A DNA stretch of 49,754 bases from Lentisphaerota bacterium (lineage in GTDB: Bacteria > Verrucomicrobiota > Kiritimatiellia > UBA8416 > VGWJ01). Positions 15,229-23,461 of this stretch are shown one piece after another. The notes below the pieces were generated by a model, which saw nothing but the letters and a program-made list of their open reading frames with translations, had not been told where the DNA came from and searched no databases. The translations under genes were made by a program, and so were the position numbers. The stretch lies in the NCBI GenBank assembly GCA_016873635.1, contig VGWJ01000017.1, positions 1 to 49,754 on the forward strand, written 5' to 3'. Numbering within the stretch: the first letter of the stretch is position 1; each line of letters begins with the position of its first letter.

Positions 15229-16848
15229 TCAGACACCCAGGCGGGCCGTTCCCATGAATGTCCCCTCGATATGATCCATCAGAACCTCCTCGCCCCAGGG
15301 CTTGCCCAGCGCCGGAATCGAGAAGCCGTCCAGCACCCTTGCCGTGCGCGCGTCAACGTCGGCTCCCGTGACGACGACCAGCGGAATCCGGGAAGTGCTC
15401 TTGTCGGCCTTCATCTTGAGAATCAGGTCTCTTCCCGCCATGTCCGGCAGCACGAGGTCCAGCACCACCGCCCCGGGGTGCTCCCTGTCCAGCGCCGCCA
15501 GCGCCGCCGCGGCGCTGCCGGCCTCGACCACGCGATAGCCGTGCCGCGCGATCTGCCCCGCCAGCACCCCGCTGACGTCCGGCCGGTCCTCCACCACGAG
15601 CACGCAGGGCGGCTCCGCGGCCGGCAGGCCGACCCTCACCTCCGTGCCCTTCTCGCGGCCGGGCGGAGGGCTCGCGATGTCGATCGTTCCGCCGTGAAGC
15701 TCCACTATCTGCCTGGAGATTGCAAGCCCAAGTCCCGACCCCGACGCCTGTTCGCCCACCGTGAAGTACATCTCCATCACGCGCCCCACGGCTTCCGGAG
15801 GAATGCCCACGCCGTTGTCGCGCACGACGAACCTGACGCGTCCGGCCGCTTGGGGGTCGTCCTCGACGGTCACGTCGATCATGCCGCCCTTGCCGGTGAA
15901 CTTGACGGCATTGCCCACGATGTTGAGCACCACGCGCTCCATCTTGTGGGCGTCGCAGTCGACGAACCTCTGCGCGGCCTTCGCCGCGACCTCGAGGCCC
16001 ACCCCCTTGCTTTCGGCCTGCACGCGCAGCACGTCGACGCCGCGCTGCACGAGCCGCGCCAGGGGCACGCGCGATTTCACCAGCTTGAGCGTCTTCATCT
16101 CGGCCTGGCGCAGGTCCAGGATGTCGTTCACGGTGCCCAGCAGACGCTTGCTGTCGCCCTCCAGCAGCTCGACGTAGCGGCGCACTTCGGGCGGCAGCGT
16201 CCCCCCCACGCCGCGCAGCAGGTTGGCTATGCCGTAAATCATGGAAGTCAACGGGGTCCGCAGCTCGTGGGACACGTGCGACACGAACTCCGACCGCGCC
16301 CGGTCGTGTTCCGCCAGGCGGCGCACCGCGTCTTCCAGCGCCTCCTGCGCCCGCTTGCGCACCGAGATGTCGCGCACCAGGAAACAGAGCTGGCTCTGCT
16401 CGTCCAGGTCCACCCTGTTCACGGCGATTTCCGCCGGGAACGTGGACGTGTCCACGCGCAGACAGTGGGCCTCGATCAGCGTGTAGCGGTGCTGTTCCAG
16501 GTTGCGGTGGATCGTCGCGAGCAGCGAGCCGTCGGCCCCGGAAATGAAGCCCAGCACGTTCATCCCGCCCAGCTGCGCGGGCGGACAGGCGAAGAACTCG
16601 CTGGCCCGGCTGTTGAAGTCCACGATGCGCCCCTTGGAATCGGCGACCAGGACCGCGTCGTAGATGCTCTCGAGCAGCTTGCGGAACTCGGAAGACCTGT
16701 GCCGGGCGGCGTCCTCCAGAACCAGATACGACGTGTCGCGCGGCGAGGCGCCCGCGGGCGCCTCCTGGCGCTTGCGGGCCAGCGACTGCCCGAGAAAGTC
16801 CGGGCGAATATCGATTCGCATGGTGCTGGTCGCGTCGTGCTCGCCCAT
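15229..16848 (-). CDS. Hybrid sensor histidine kinase (PAS-HisKA-HATPase-REC)
   Basis: A 539-aa cytoplasmic kinase without membrane segments from the chosen start. Domains in order: PAS (about 50-165, LLESIYDAVLVADSKGRIVDFN), HisKA with His194 (SHELRTPL), HATPase_c (NAVKF, DNGVGIP, GSGLGLAI), and a C-terminal receiver with Asp464 (VVLDLVLPD), a VVTG threonine and KPW lysine. It would phosphorylate its own receiver and probably the first receiver of the downstream regulator. ATG 16848 has AGGA upstream; an open frame to 16971 exists but the added residues do not form a signal or membrane segment. It heads the operon that continues to purC. Its signal is unknown. Confidence 0.93.
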   Translation of the reverse strand: MGEHDATSTMRIDIRPDFLGQSLARKRQEAPAGASPRDTSYLVLEDAARHRSSEFRKLLESIYDAVLVADSKGRIVDFNSRASEFFACPPAQLGGMNVLGFISGADGSLLATIHRNLEQHRYTLIEAHCLRVDTSTFPAEIAVNRVDLDEQSQLCFLVRDISVRKRAQEALEDAVRRLAEHDRARSEFVSHVSHELRTPLTSMIYGIANLLRGVGGTLPPEVRRYVELLEGDSKRLLGTVNDILDLRQAEMKTLKLVKSRVPLARLVQRGVDVLRVQAESKGVGLEVAAKAAQRFVDCDAHKMERVVLNIVGNAVKFTGKGGMIDVTVEDDPQAAGRVRFVVRDNGVGIPPEAVGRVMEMYFTVGEQASGSGLGLAISRQIVELHGGTIDIASPPPGREKGTEVRVGLPAAEPPCVLVVEDRPDVSGVLAGQIARHGYRVVEAGSAAAALAALDREHPGAVVLDLVLPDMAGRDLILKMKADKSTSRIPLVVVTGADVDARTARVLDGFSIPALGKPWGEEVLMDHIEGTFMGTARLGV

Positions 16849-17057
16849 GTCCCATCCTGTGCGGTCTGAAGCGACCGTTGCCACGGCATGCTGAAAAACG
16901 GCTCGCCAAAGCATACGCCACCCGCCTCCGGCCGTACAACGCAAAAAAAACACGCACGCAAAAAAACGCAAGAAAGACGATTGTTTTGGTGGACAGGCGG
17001 CGTTCCGGGCATTACCCTGACAGTGAAGCGGTTGAGCGGATTGACAAGAGGGGCGCC

Positions 17058-17615
17058 ATGCTGGACGCCTGGAGAACGGAGACGGCAGGCCTGCTGCACG
17101 CGCTGACCGGCTCGCCCGCCACGACGCTGGAGTTGATTGTCCTCGTCGCCGCCGGCCTGGTCGCCATCACGGCCGTCCTGCGCATGGGCACGGCGCTTCT
17201 GGGCACGCCCATGTCGGACCTCGGACGCGCCCTGCAGGTCATGCTGCTGGGTTCCCTGATCACGCTGTCGGCCGTCGTCGCGGCCCGCCTGTACGTTGTC
17301 CCCCGCTGCCCCTCGACGGCGCTCCGGCCGTTCATCGCGCCGGCCGCCGCGCTCCTGGCCGTAATGGGCGGCGCCGTCACGGTTTCGCGCGCCGTCCACC
17401 GCGGCAACTACCTGGTCAACTCTTTTGCCGTCCTCCTTGCCGTCACCGCGGCGGCGGCCGTCGTGCTGCTGGGACGGGCGGCTTTCGACAGTTTCGGCGC
17501 CGGAGAGAAACGATCCGAAGAACTGAGGGAGCGGCGCGAAGACCTCGAACGATACATGCAGCGCCGCCCGGAGAACGACGGAGCGCTCGCGCGCGACGCC
17601 GGGGCGGCGTGTTGA
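17058..17615 (+). CDS. Membrane protein of unknown function, four helices
   Basis: A 185-aa protein with about four transmembrane helices (roughly 20-45, 55-75, 85-105, 120-145) and a charged C-terminal tail that is likely helical and coiled (KRSEELRERREDLERYMQ). No family is recognised. ATG 17058 has AGAGGGG six bases upstream; the open frame extends to 16878 but crosses a tract of A-runs that does not look coding. It is divergent from the hybrid kinase operon and followed after 28 bp by a secreted-protein gene. Confidence 0.7.
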   Translation: MLDAWRTETAGLLHALTGSPATTLELIVLVAAGLVAITAVLRMGTALLGTPMSDLGRALQVMLLGSLITLSAVVAARLYVVPRCPSTALRPFIAPAAALLAVMGGAVTVSRAVHRGNYLVNSFAVLLAVTAAAAVVLLGRAAFDSFGAGEKRSEELRERREDLERYMQRRPENDGALARDAGAAC

Positions 17616-17643
17616 GAACGCGCTGCCGAACCGGGAGGGAGAA

Positions 17644-18078
17644 ATGAAAACGTTTCGGTTTGTTCATGCTTCGGCCTGCGCCTGCGCCGCGCTCGCGGCG
17701 CTCGCGCCGGCGGGAAGGGCGGACTGGACCGCCGAACAGCGCGGCAAGTGGGTGCAGCCGCCCGTGGAAACGAGCCTGGGCCTCGACGTCGGCGCATTCA
17801 ACAGCGGCATGGCGGTCATAATGGCCGACGATTTCCGGTGCACGCAATGGGGGCCGATCACGAATATCCACGTCTGGGGATCGTGGAAGGGCAACCAGAA
17901 GCCGGACCCGACGAAACTCACTTTCCAGGTTTCCTTCTGGTCGGACAACCCCAACGGCGCCGGCCAGGGCGTCAGCGCGCCTGAAAATATCGTGTGGCCG
18001 CCGCCCGCGCTGAACCCTTGGTATCCGCCCGTCGCCGTCCGCAGCAACCGGTTCTTCCGCGTGCTGCAGAAGAAATAG
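17644..18078 (+). CDS. Short secreted protein resembling a PVC-expanded exoprotein family (DUF7901-like), possibly truncated
   Basis: A 144-aa protein with a signal peptide (about 1-26, ending APAGRA-D). The body, KWVQPP then VIMADDFRCTQWGPITNIHVWGSW and a short FQVSFWSDNPNG stretch, resembles the start of exported proteins that are numerous in planctomycetes and relatives (DUF7901-like, from memory). Those are usually longer and continue into a second half. Here the chain ends soon after with NRFFRVLQKK, an ending like that of many of these exoproteins, so an internal deletion is likely. ATG 17644 has GGGAGGGAG before it. A 9-bp GC hairpin without a T tract follows at 18131. Confidence 0.6.
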   Translation: MKTFRFVHASACACAALAALAPAGRADWTAEQRGKWVQPPVETSLGLDVGAFNSGMAVIMADDFRCTQWGPITNIHVWGSWKGNQKPDPTKLTFQVSFWSDNPNGAGQGVSAPENIVWPPPALNPWYPPVAVRSNRFFRVLQKK

Positions 18079-18130
18079 AGCCGCTCCCGGCGCGAACGGC
18101 CGACGGCCGCCGGAACGGCGGGCGGAATTC

Positions 18131-18151
18131 CGGGCCGCGTCCCGCGGCCCG
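18131..18151 (+). terminator. GC hairpin downstream of the secreted-protein gene
   Basis: A perfect 9-bp stem (18131-18139 with 18143-18151) around a TCC loop, 53 bp after the stop codon. There is no T tract, so it may slow or stabilise the transcript end rather than terminate by itself. Confidence 0.35.
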
Positions 18152-18167
18152 TGGAACACGAATCGAA

Positions 18168-18325
18168 ACTGGCGGGAGTAACGGGTCAGTTTCGCGCTGC
18201 AGCCGCAGGGTGGCCCGCGACCTCCGGGCGCGGGCAAACGCTGTCCAGGCGCACGTACATGTCCGCCCGCGCCCGGAGGTCGCGGGCCACCCGTCCACCG
18301 CGTAACTGACCCACTACTGGCGGGA
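18168..18325. mobile_element. MITE-like inverted-repeat element with 10-bp direct repeats
   Basis: The direct repeat ACTGGCGGGA occurs at 18168-18177 and again at 18316-18325 and looks like a target duplication. Between them the ends are inverted: GGGTCAGTT (18183-18191) pairs with AACTGACCC (18304-18312), and the match continues inwards at 16 of 20 positions. A perfect 28-bp inverted pair lies further in (18208-18235 with 18265-18292) around a 29-nt loop. The 138-bp unit encodes nothing. It could be a non-autonomous element or a REP-type palindrome moved by a transposase elsewhere in the genome. Confidence 0.7.
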
Positions 18326-18418
18326 CGCATTTCCGCTTGTGCGACCGGGCTCCCAGGGCGTAACATCCCCGTGATTCCTGCGCGGTTCCATGTCAGCGCC
18401 CCTGGGGAGACGCCCGGC

Positions 18419-19759
18419 ATGAATCCATGGAGCGTGAACAAGCGCACGGTGACCGACATGGCGATCGCCCTCGCCGTGGCGCTGGTGCTTGCGCTGCTGA
18501 ATGTCACCATCAACTTCCTCGACCGCGTCCACGCCTTCTTTGCCGCCTACTCCCGTTTCGCGGCCACGGATGTGGTAATCAACATGCTCTTCGTGTGGCT
18601 GGCGGGGCTCCTCTGGATCGCCTTCATGCGCTGGCGCGCCGCCGCGCGCAAACAGGCCGAACTTGAAGAAATCGTGTCGAGCATCAGCCCCGACACCCTG
18701 CTGGTGGTCTCCCCCGACCGCACGATCCGCATGTGCAACTCTTCCGTCGCGCGGATCTTCGGATACGCGAACGACGAAGTCGTGGGCCGCACCACCGACG
18801 TGCTCTATCACGACCGGCGCGAGGACCCTTCCCGTCACCGCGAGATCTACGAGACGCTCGAGGAGGACGGCTTCCACGTGGGCCTGGCCACCGGCACGAC
18901 CAAGGACGGCCGGGAAGTTCCGCTGGAAATCATCACCGGCCACCTCTACGGCGGCGAAGGCGCCGTGCTGCTGCTGCGCGACATAACCGAGCGCGTCAAC
19001 GCCGAGAACGAACGCCGGCGCATCGAAGAGCGCATGCAGCAGCAGCAGAAGATGGAAAGCCTGGGCATCCTGGCCGGCGGCGTGGCGCACGATTTCAACA
19101 ACCTGCTGACGGTCATGCTGGGCAACGCCGAGCTGCTCATGCAGGAAACCGCGCCGGAGAGCAGCCACGCCGAAAACATCGAAGGCATCCGCAAGGCGGC
19201 GCACCAGGCCACGGAACTGTGTTCGCAGATGCTGGCCTACTCCGGCAGGGGCGAATACCGCATCACCGCCGTTGACCTGCCCGAGACCGTGCGCCGCATG
19301 GGCCGCCTGCTTGAGGTTCCCCTCCCCACGGGCGCGCGCATCGACCTGCGCCTGGACGACGGCGTGCCCGCGATCGAGGCCGACACCGTGCAGATTCAAC
19401 AGGTCCTGATGAACCTCGTTACCAACGCGGCCGAGGCCCTGCCCGCCGCGGGCGGCCTCATAACGGTCAAGGTGGAGGCCATGGAATGCGACCAGGCCTT
19501 TCTTGATCAGGCCGGCGTGAACCCCCCGCCCCGTCCGGGCCGCCTGGCGATCCTGGAGGTGAGCGACAACGGCAAGGGCATGGACGCGGAAACAAAAGCG
19601 CGCATGCTTGACCCCTTCTTCACCACCAAGTTCATGGGCCGCGGCCTGGGCCTGGCCTCGGTGCTCGGGATCGTGCGCGGCCACGGCGGCGGCATCACGG
19701 TCAACAGCGCTCCCGGCAAAGGCACAACCTTCCGCATCTACTTCCCCACGGGCGTCTAG
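18419..19759 (+). CDS. Membrane-bound PAS sensor histidine kinase (NtrB-like)
   Basis: A 446-aa kinase with two N-terminal transmembrane helices (about 12-34 and 50-70), a PAS domain (about 82-195, SSISPDTLLVVSPDRTIRMC), a short coiled linker rich in Glu and Gln, and a histidine kinase core of the HisKA type whose motif is GGVAHDFNNLL with His224. The ATP domain shows LMNLVTNAAEAL, DNGKGMD, FTTK and GRGLGLASV. ATG 18419 has GGGGAGA nine bases upstream; an in-frame GTG at 18371 has none. No response regulator is beside it, so it is an orphan kinase. Confidence 0.92.
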   Translation: MNPWSVNKRTVTDMAIALAVALVLALLNVTINFLDRVHAFFAAYSRFAATDVVINMLFVWLAGLLWIAFMRWRAAARKQAELEEIVSSISPDTLLVVSPDRTIRMCNSSVARIFGYANDEVVGRTTDVLYHDRREDPSRHREIYETLEEDGFHVGLATGTTKDGREVPLEIITGHLYGGEGAVLLLRDITERVNAENERRRIEERMQQQQKMESLGILAGGVAHDFNNLLTVMLGNAELLMQETAPESSHAENIEGIRKAAHQATELCSQMLAYSGRGEYRITAVDLPETVRRMGRLLEVPLPTGARIDLRLDDGVPAIEADTVQIQQVLMNLVTNAAEALPAAGGLITVKVEAMECDQAFLDQAGVNPPPRPGRLAILEVSDNGKGMDAETKARMLDPFFTTKFMGRGLGLASVLGIVRGHGGGITVNSAPGKGTTFRIYFPTGV

Positions 19760-19932
19760 CCCCGCAGTCCCGTTCACCGGCAGCAGGGCCCGCCGGCGCC
19801 GGGACCGCGATCGTGGACATGCGCGAACCGTCGGCAGCTATTGCAGCCCCACCGACAACCGGGGCGCCCGGTTCAATCTGAACGCTGTCCGCGACCGGTA
19901 GCCGTGGAGGCCGGACAGATAAGGGCAGGCGC

Positions 19933-20133
19933 CGACAGGGCCTGCGTGCCGTTGCTCTACAAAGGCCTCCGGTGGGACACATGCCCTATTTGCGCAATCG
20001 ATAATAGAGAACCCCACAAGCCCCTGAGACGGAGCCCCGTTTGTGGCATGGTCTTGCCGCAACAGAGCTTCGGCTCTCGTTGTTCGGGCCTGTCGTCCAT
20101 GTCTTGCCGTACGGACGGCAGGCCATTCTTTTT
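19933..20133 (+). ncRNA. Candidate structured non-coding RNA
   Basis: The stretch folds as nested pairs on the plus strand: CGACAGG (19933-19939) with CCTGTCG (20089-20095), and CATGCC (19980-19985) with GGCATG (20045-20050). Inside is CTATT/AATAG (19986-19990 with 20003-20007). A 9-bp hairpin with a UUCG tetraloop (20060-20082) sits in the 3' arm. An intrinsic terminator follows at 20103-20133. The closed rod with internal loops, about 165 nt before the terminator, recalls 6S RNA in outline, but I see no diagnostic conserved sequence. A long 3' untranslated region of the kinase mRNA is the alternative. Confidence 0.4.
20103..20133 (+). terminator. Intrinsic terminator
   Basis: CTTGCCGT (20103-20110) pairs with ACGGCAGG (20115-20122) over eight base pairs including one G-U, loop ACGG, followed by ATTCTTTTT. 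It ends either the candidate RNA or the kinase transcript. Confidence 0.75.
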
Positions 20134-20189
20134 CGCACCCCGTGTGTCAAGCCCGAAGCGGCCCGAAAGAGTGCTTTCCCATTTCCGCC

Positions 20190-20217
20190 TTGAATGCGCT
20201 GTTGTTCCTGGTATCCT
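20190..20217 (+). promoter_or_regulatory. Sigma70-type promoter of the helicase gene
   Basis: TTGAAT (20190-20195) and TATCCT (20212-20217) are 16 bp apart. Transcription would begin near 20225, just before the ribosome-binding site GGGGAGG (20230-20236). This favours GTG 20242 as the start over ATG 20221. Confidence 0.5.
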
Positions 20218-20241
20218 GTCATGGTTTATGGGGAGGTCTCC

Positions 20242-23200
20242 GTGAGGGTTCCCATCACGCGCAAGATGCTGCTGGACTGGGGCGGCGAACGCGTGCTGCA
20301 CGATGCCGAGTCCCTGGTCCGCCGCGGCCTGGTCGAGGAAGCGGTCTATGAGCCGCCCTACGTGCGCGGAACCGTCCTGTGGAGCAACCGGCCGCTGCGC
20401 ACGGCGCTGAAGCTCCTTGAGGACGGCACGGTCGAAAGCCAGTGCCCCTGCTGGGCCAATACCGAGCGCGGGATCATCTGCTCGCACGTCATCGCGCTGG
20501 CCCTCTCCCTGGTCCTGCGCGCCGCCGACCCCGAGCGCGACGAGAAGCACCGCGAGGAGCTGCGCCGCGCCCGGCGCCTCGCCACGGTTGACGAGGGGCA
20601 GTACATCACGCGCGGGCACGAGGATACGCCCGACGCCGTGCCGGCCGCCCTGGTCCTGACCGTCGCCGACGGGTGGCAGGACGCCTCCGCCGACGGCGCC
20701 GTGCCCGTCACCGCCGAGGCGCGCTTTGACGGACGCTCCGTGCTTTTGGACGAGGTGCCGCGCGGACTGCCGCTGAGGTTCAGCCGCCAGGACGAAGCGC
20801 TGCTTTTCGTGCTGGAAGACATCTCCGAGGGCCCCGCGCGCGGGCGCCTCACCGTAAGCTCCGGCGACTTCGTCAACCTGATCCGCCTCAAGTCCGGCGA
20901 ATACCTGCACCTCGCCGGCGGCGGCCGCATAACGGTCAACAAGACGCCGGTGCGCTCGTTTCTGAAGGTGGAACTCGACGAGAACAGCGGAGCGCTGCTT
21001 CTCTCGCTGCACACGGAGCTGCCCTTCTTCCCGCAGGGCGCCTCCCCGCACTACCTCGTCGCGCGGCGCTCCGGATGGGCCTGCGGCGCCGGCAACCTGT
21101 GGCCGCTGGAGAATCTTCTGCCCGAACCCTACCACGCCATCTACCGCGAGCCGATCGTGGTGGAGCGGCCCATGGTCCTGGCCTTCCTGCGCGACGAACT
21201 TCCCGCCCTGTCCGCCCACGCCCGGATCGAATCCGACGTCTCGCCCGACCTGTTCACGATCGAGCCGGCGCGGCCCTCGTTCCGGCTCGAAGTGCAGGGC
21301 AGCCCCGCCTCGCTCTCGGCCGTGCTCTACGCCGAGTACGACGGCCATATCATGGTCGCGGGCCGGCCCGATCCCCGCGACCATTTCGGCGTTCCGGACC
21401 CCGCGGATATCCTGCGCTACACCGTGCGCAACCCGGAGATGGAAAAGCGCGCCCTCGAGCGCCTGGCCGCCGCCGGCTTCAGCGGGCCGGCGGGCAACGA
21501 TCTGCCGAGCATCGTCGGCAACCGCAACGTGCTCAATTTCCTCGGCGGCAGTCTGCCGGCCCTGCGCCGCCTCGGCTGGAAGGTCACCCTCGCGGGGCGC
21601 GTCGAGCCGTACCTGGAAGAGCTCGCCTTCGCCTCGCCCTTGGTGCGCGTCGCGGACTCCGGCGGCGGATGGTTCGACGTGGCCCTGGATTTCGACGACT
21701 CCGGCAGAGGCAGCCTGTCCCAGGCCGAAGTCCGCCGCGCCCTGTGCAAGGGCGAAGCCTTCATCCGCAAGGACAGCCGGCTGTTCCTGATCGACGCCGA
21801 CGCGGTGCGCGCCATGGACGACGTTTTTGCCGATTGCGCCGGCGGCGGCGGCGACGTCCCGGGCCACTTCCGCGTCTCCAACCTCTACGCGCCTTTCGTG
21901 CGGGCCTCGCTGCAGGCCCTGGACGGCGTCGACATGGAGGAAACGCCCGCGTGGCGGCAGCAGGCCCTGCGCCAGAACCGCGACGTGGAGCCTTCGCCCG
22001 TGGTCCTTCCGCCGGCCATCGACGCGATCCTGCGCCCCTACCAGAAGGCGGGCGTCAACTGGCTGCGCTTCCTCGAGGAACTGGGGTTCTCCGGCCTGCT
22101 GGCCGACGAGATGGGGCTGGGCAAGACGGTCCAGACGCTGGTCTGGCTGCAGCTCCAGCGCCACGCGCCGGAGGCGCGCGGCCGGCCGGCCCTCATCGTG
22201 TGCCCCACCAGCATCGTGGAGAACTGGGCCGAGGAATGCGCGCGCTTCGTGCCGGACCTCAAGGTCTTGACCGTCACCGGCCAGGATCGCGAAGAGAAGT
22301 GGTCCGCCGTCGAGAAGCACGACCTCGCCGTAACCTCTTACGCCCTTCTGCGCCGGGATATCGAGCGCGCCATCGGCATCGAGTTTTCAGTCGCGGTGCT
22401 CGACGAGGCGCAGCACATCAAGAACCGCTCCACCCAGAACGCCCTGGCGGCCAAGCGCCTGCGCGCCCGGCACCGCCTCGTGCTCACCGGCACCCCCGTC
22501 GAGAACAGCGTGTCGGACCTGTGGTCCATCATGGATTTTCTCATGCCCGGCTACCTGGGCGGACACGAAGGCTTCCGCGCGAACTACGAGCTGCCCATCG
22601 CCCGCGACGGCGACGGCGGGGAGCTCTCCCAGACCAGGCTGCGGCGCAAGCTGCATCCCTTCCTGCTGCGCCGCCTGAAGACCGACGTGGCCAGGGACCT
22701 GCCGCCCAAGATCGAGAAAGTGGCCTCCTGCACGCTCACCGATGACCAGCAGACGGTCTACCGCGAACTCCTCGAGGCCTCGCGCCGCCGTCTCCAGGAC
22801 ATGGTGGCGGCACAGGGGTTCAACCGCTCGCGCATGGAGATTCTCACCACGCTCATGCGCCTGCGCCAGGCGTGCTGCCACCTCGAGCTGTTGAAGCTGC
22901 CCGATCTGAAACCGCGGTTTCCGTCCGCCAAAACGGACCTGTTCTTCGAACTGCTCGACGAAGCCATGGACAGCGGGCATCGCGTGCTGGTCTTCAGCCA
23001 GTTCGTGTCCATGCTCACGATCCTGCGCCGCGAAATGGAACAGCGCGGCCTGTCCTACTGTTACCTCGACGGCTCCACCAAGGACCGCCTCCAGATCGTG
23101 CACCGGTTCAACACCGACCGCGCCATCCCCGCTTTCCTCATCAGCCTCAAGGCCGGCGGAACCGGCCTGAACCTCACGGGCGCCGACATGGTGGTCCACT

Positions 23201-23433
23201 TCGACCCCTGGTGGAATCCGGCCGTGGAGAACCAGGCCACGGACCGCGCCTACCGCATCGGGCAGAAACGCACGGTCTACAGCGTCAAGCTCATCGCGCG
23301 CGGCACCGTCGAGGAAAAGGTCCTGGCCCTGCAGGAACGCAAGCAGGCCCTCATCGACGCCACCGTGGAGTCCGACGAACAGATGATGCGCAAGCTTTCC
23401 TGGGAAGACATTCGGGATATACTCGAGATGTGA
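20242..23433 (+). CDS. SWIM-domain SNF2/Rad54-family helicase
   Basis: A 1063-aa DNA translocase. The N-terminus has a SWIM zinc finger (Cys68, Cys70, Cys80, His82 in CPC...CSH). A long middle part follows without clear motifs, then the SNF2 ATPase: DEMGLGKTVQ (motif I), VCPTSIVENW (Ia), LDEAQHIKN (DEAQ box, II), LTGTPVENS (III), then the second lobe with VFSQFV, LDGSTKDR, LKAGGTGLNLTGAD and DRAYRIGQ (VI). The start GTG 20242 is set by GGGGAGG five bases upstream and by the promoter. Such bacterial proteins probably remodel protein-DNA or transcription complexes; targets are unknown. It has its own promoter behind a terminator. Confidence 0.93.
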   Translation: MRVPITRKMLLDWGGERVLHDAESLVRRGLVEEAVYEPPYVRGTVLWSNRPLRTALKLLEDGTVESQCPCWANTERGIICSHVIALALSLVLRAADPERDEKHREELRRARRLATVDEGQYITRGHEDTPDAVPAALVLTVADGWQDASADGAVPVTAEARFDGRSVLLDEVPRGLPLRFSRQDEALLFVLEDISEGPARGRLTVSSGDFVNLIRLKSGEYLHLAGGGRITVNKTPVRSFLKVELDENSGALLLSLHTELPFFPQGASPHYLVARRSGWACGAGNLWPLENLLPEPYHAIYREPIVVERPMVLAFLRDELPALSAHARIESDVSPDLFTIEPARPSFRLEVQGSPASLSAVLYAEYDGHIMVAGRPDPRDHFGVPDPADILRYTVRNPEMEKRALERLAAAGFSGPAGNDLPSIVGNRNVLNFLGGSLPALRRLGWKVTLAGRVEPYLEELAFASPLVRVADSGGGWFDVALDFDDSGRGSLSQAEVRRALCKGEAFIRKDSRLFLIDADAVRAMDDVFADCAGGGGDVPGHFRVSNLYAPFVRASLQALDGVDMEETPAWRQQALRQNRDVEPSPVVLPPAIDAILRPYQKAGVNWLRFLEELGFSGLLADEMGLGKTVQTLVWLQLQRHAPEARGRPALIVCPTSIVENWAEECARFVPDLKVLTVTGQDREEKWSAVEKHDLAVTSYALLRRDIERAIGIEFSVAVLDEAQHIKNRSTQNALAAKRLRARHRLVLTGTPVENSVSDLWSIMDFLMPGYLGGHEGFRANYELPIARDGDGGELSQTRLRRKLHPFLLRRLKTDVARDLPPKIEKVASCTLTDDQQTVYRELLEASRRRLQDMVAAQGFNRSRMEILTTLMRLRQACCHLELLKLPDLKPRFPSAKTDLFFELLDEAMDSGHRVLVFSQFVSMLTILRREMEQRGLSYCYLDGSTKDRLQIVHRFNTDRAIPAFLISLKAGGTGLNLTGADMVVHFDPWWNPAVENQATDRAYRIGQKRTVYSVKLIARGTVEEKVLALQERKQALIDATVESDEQMMRKLSWEDIRDILEM

Positions 23434-23461
23434 AACCGCCGCCAGGAGACGGGGATCAGCA

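Larger units (their letters stand above)
18079..18418. other. 340-bp gap holding a hairpin and an inverted-repeat element
   Basis: No gene is seen. The stretch contains a perfect 9-bp hairpin (18131-18151) and the long inverted-repeat element described at 18168-18325, then the leader of the histidine kinase gene. Confidence 0.7.
19760..20241. other. 480-bp gap between the kinase and helicase genes
   Basis: No protein gene is supported; short open frames here lack ribosome-binding sites. The gap holds a candidate structured RNA (19933-20133), its terminator, and a promoter for the helicase gene (20190-20217). A single CCGACAA unit lies at 19849-19857. Confidence 0.6.

Noticed and set aside
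15229-16971. A longer start for the hybrid kinase at 16971
   Set aside because: The extra residues do not form a signal or membrane segment, while ATG 16848 has a usable ribosome-binding site.
18208-18292. The 28-bp inverted repeat as a simple transcription terminator
   Set aside because: It has a 29-nt loop, no T tract, inverted outer ends and flanking direct repeats, which fit an inserted element better.
20026-20031. CTGAGA as a sign of a thiamine pyrophosphate riboswitch
   Set aside because: No other conserved riboswitch segment is found and the downstream gene is a helicase, so the six bases are chance.
19838-20245. Short open frames across the kinase-helicase gap
   Set aside because: They lack ribosome-binding sites and family resemblance, and run through terminator and hairpin sequences.
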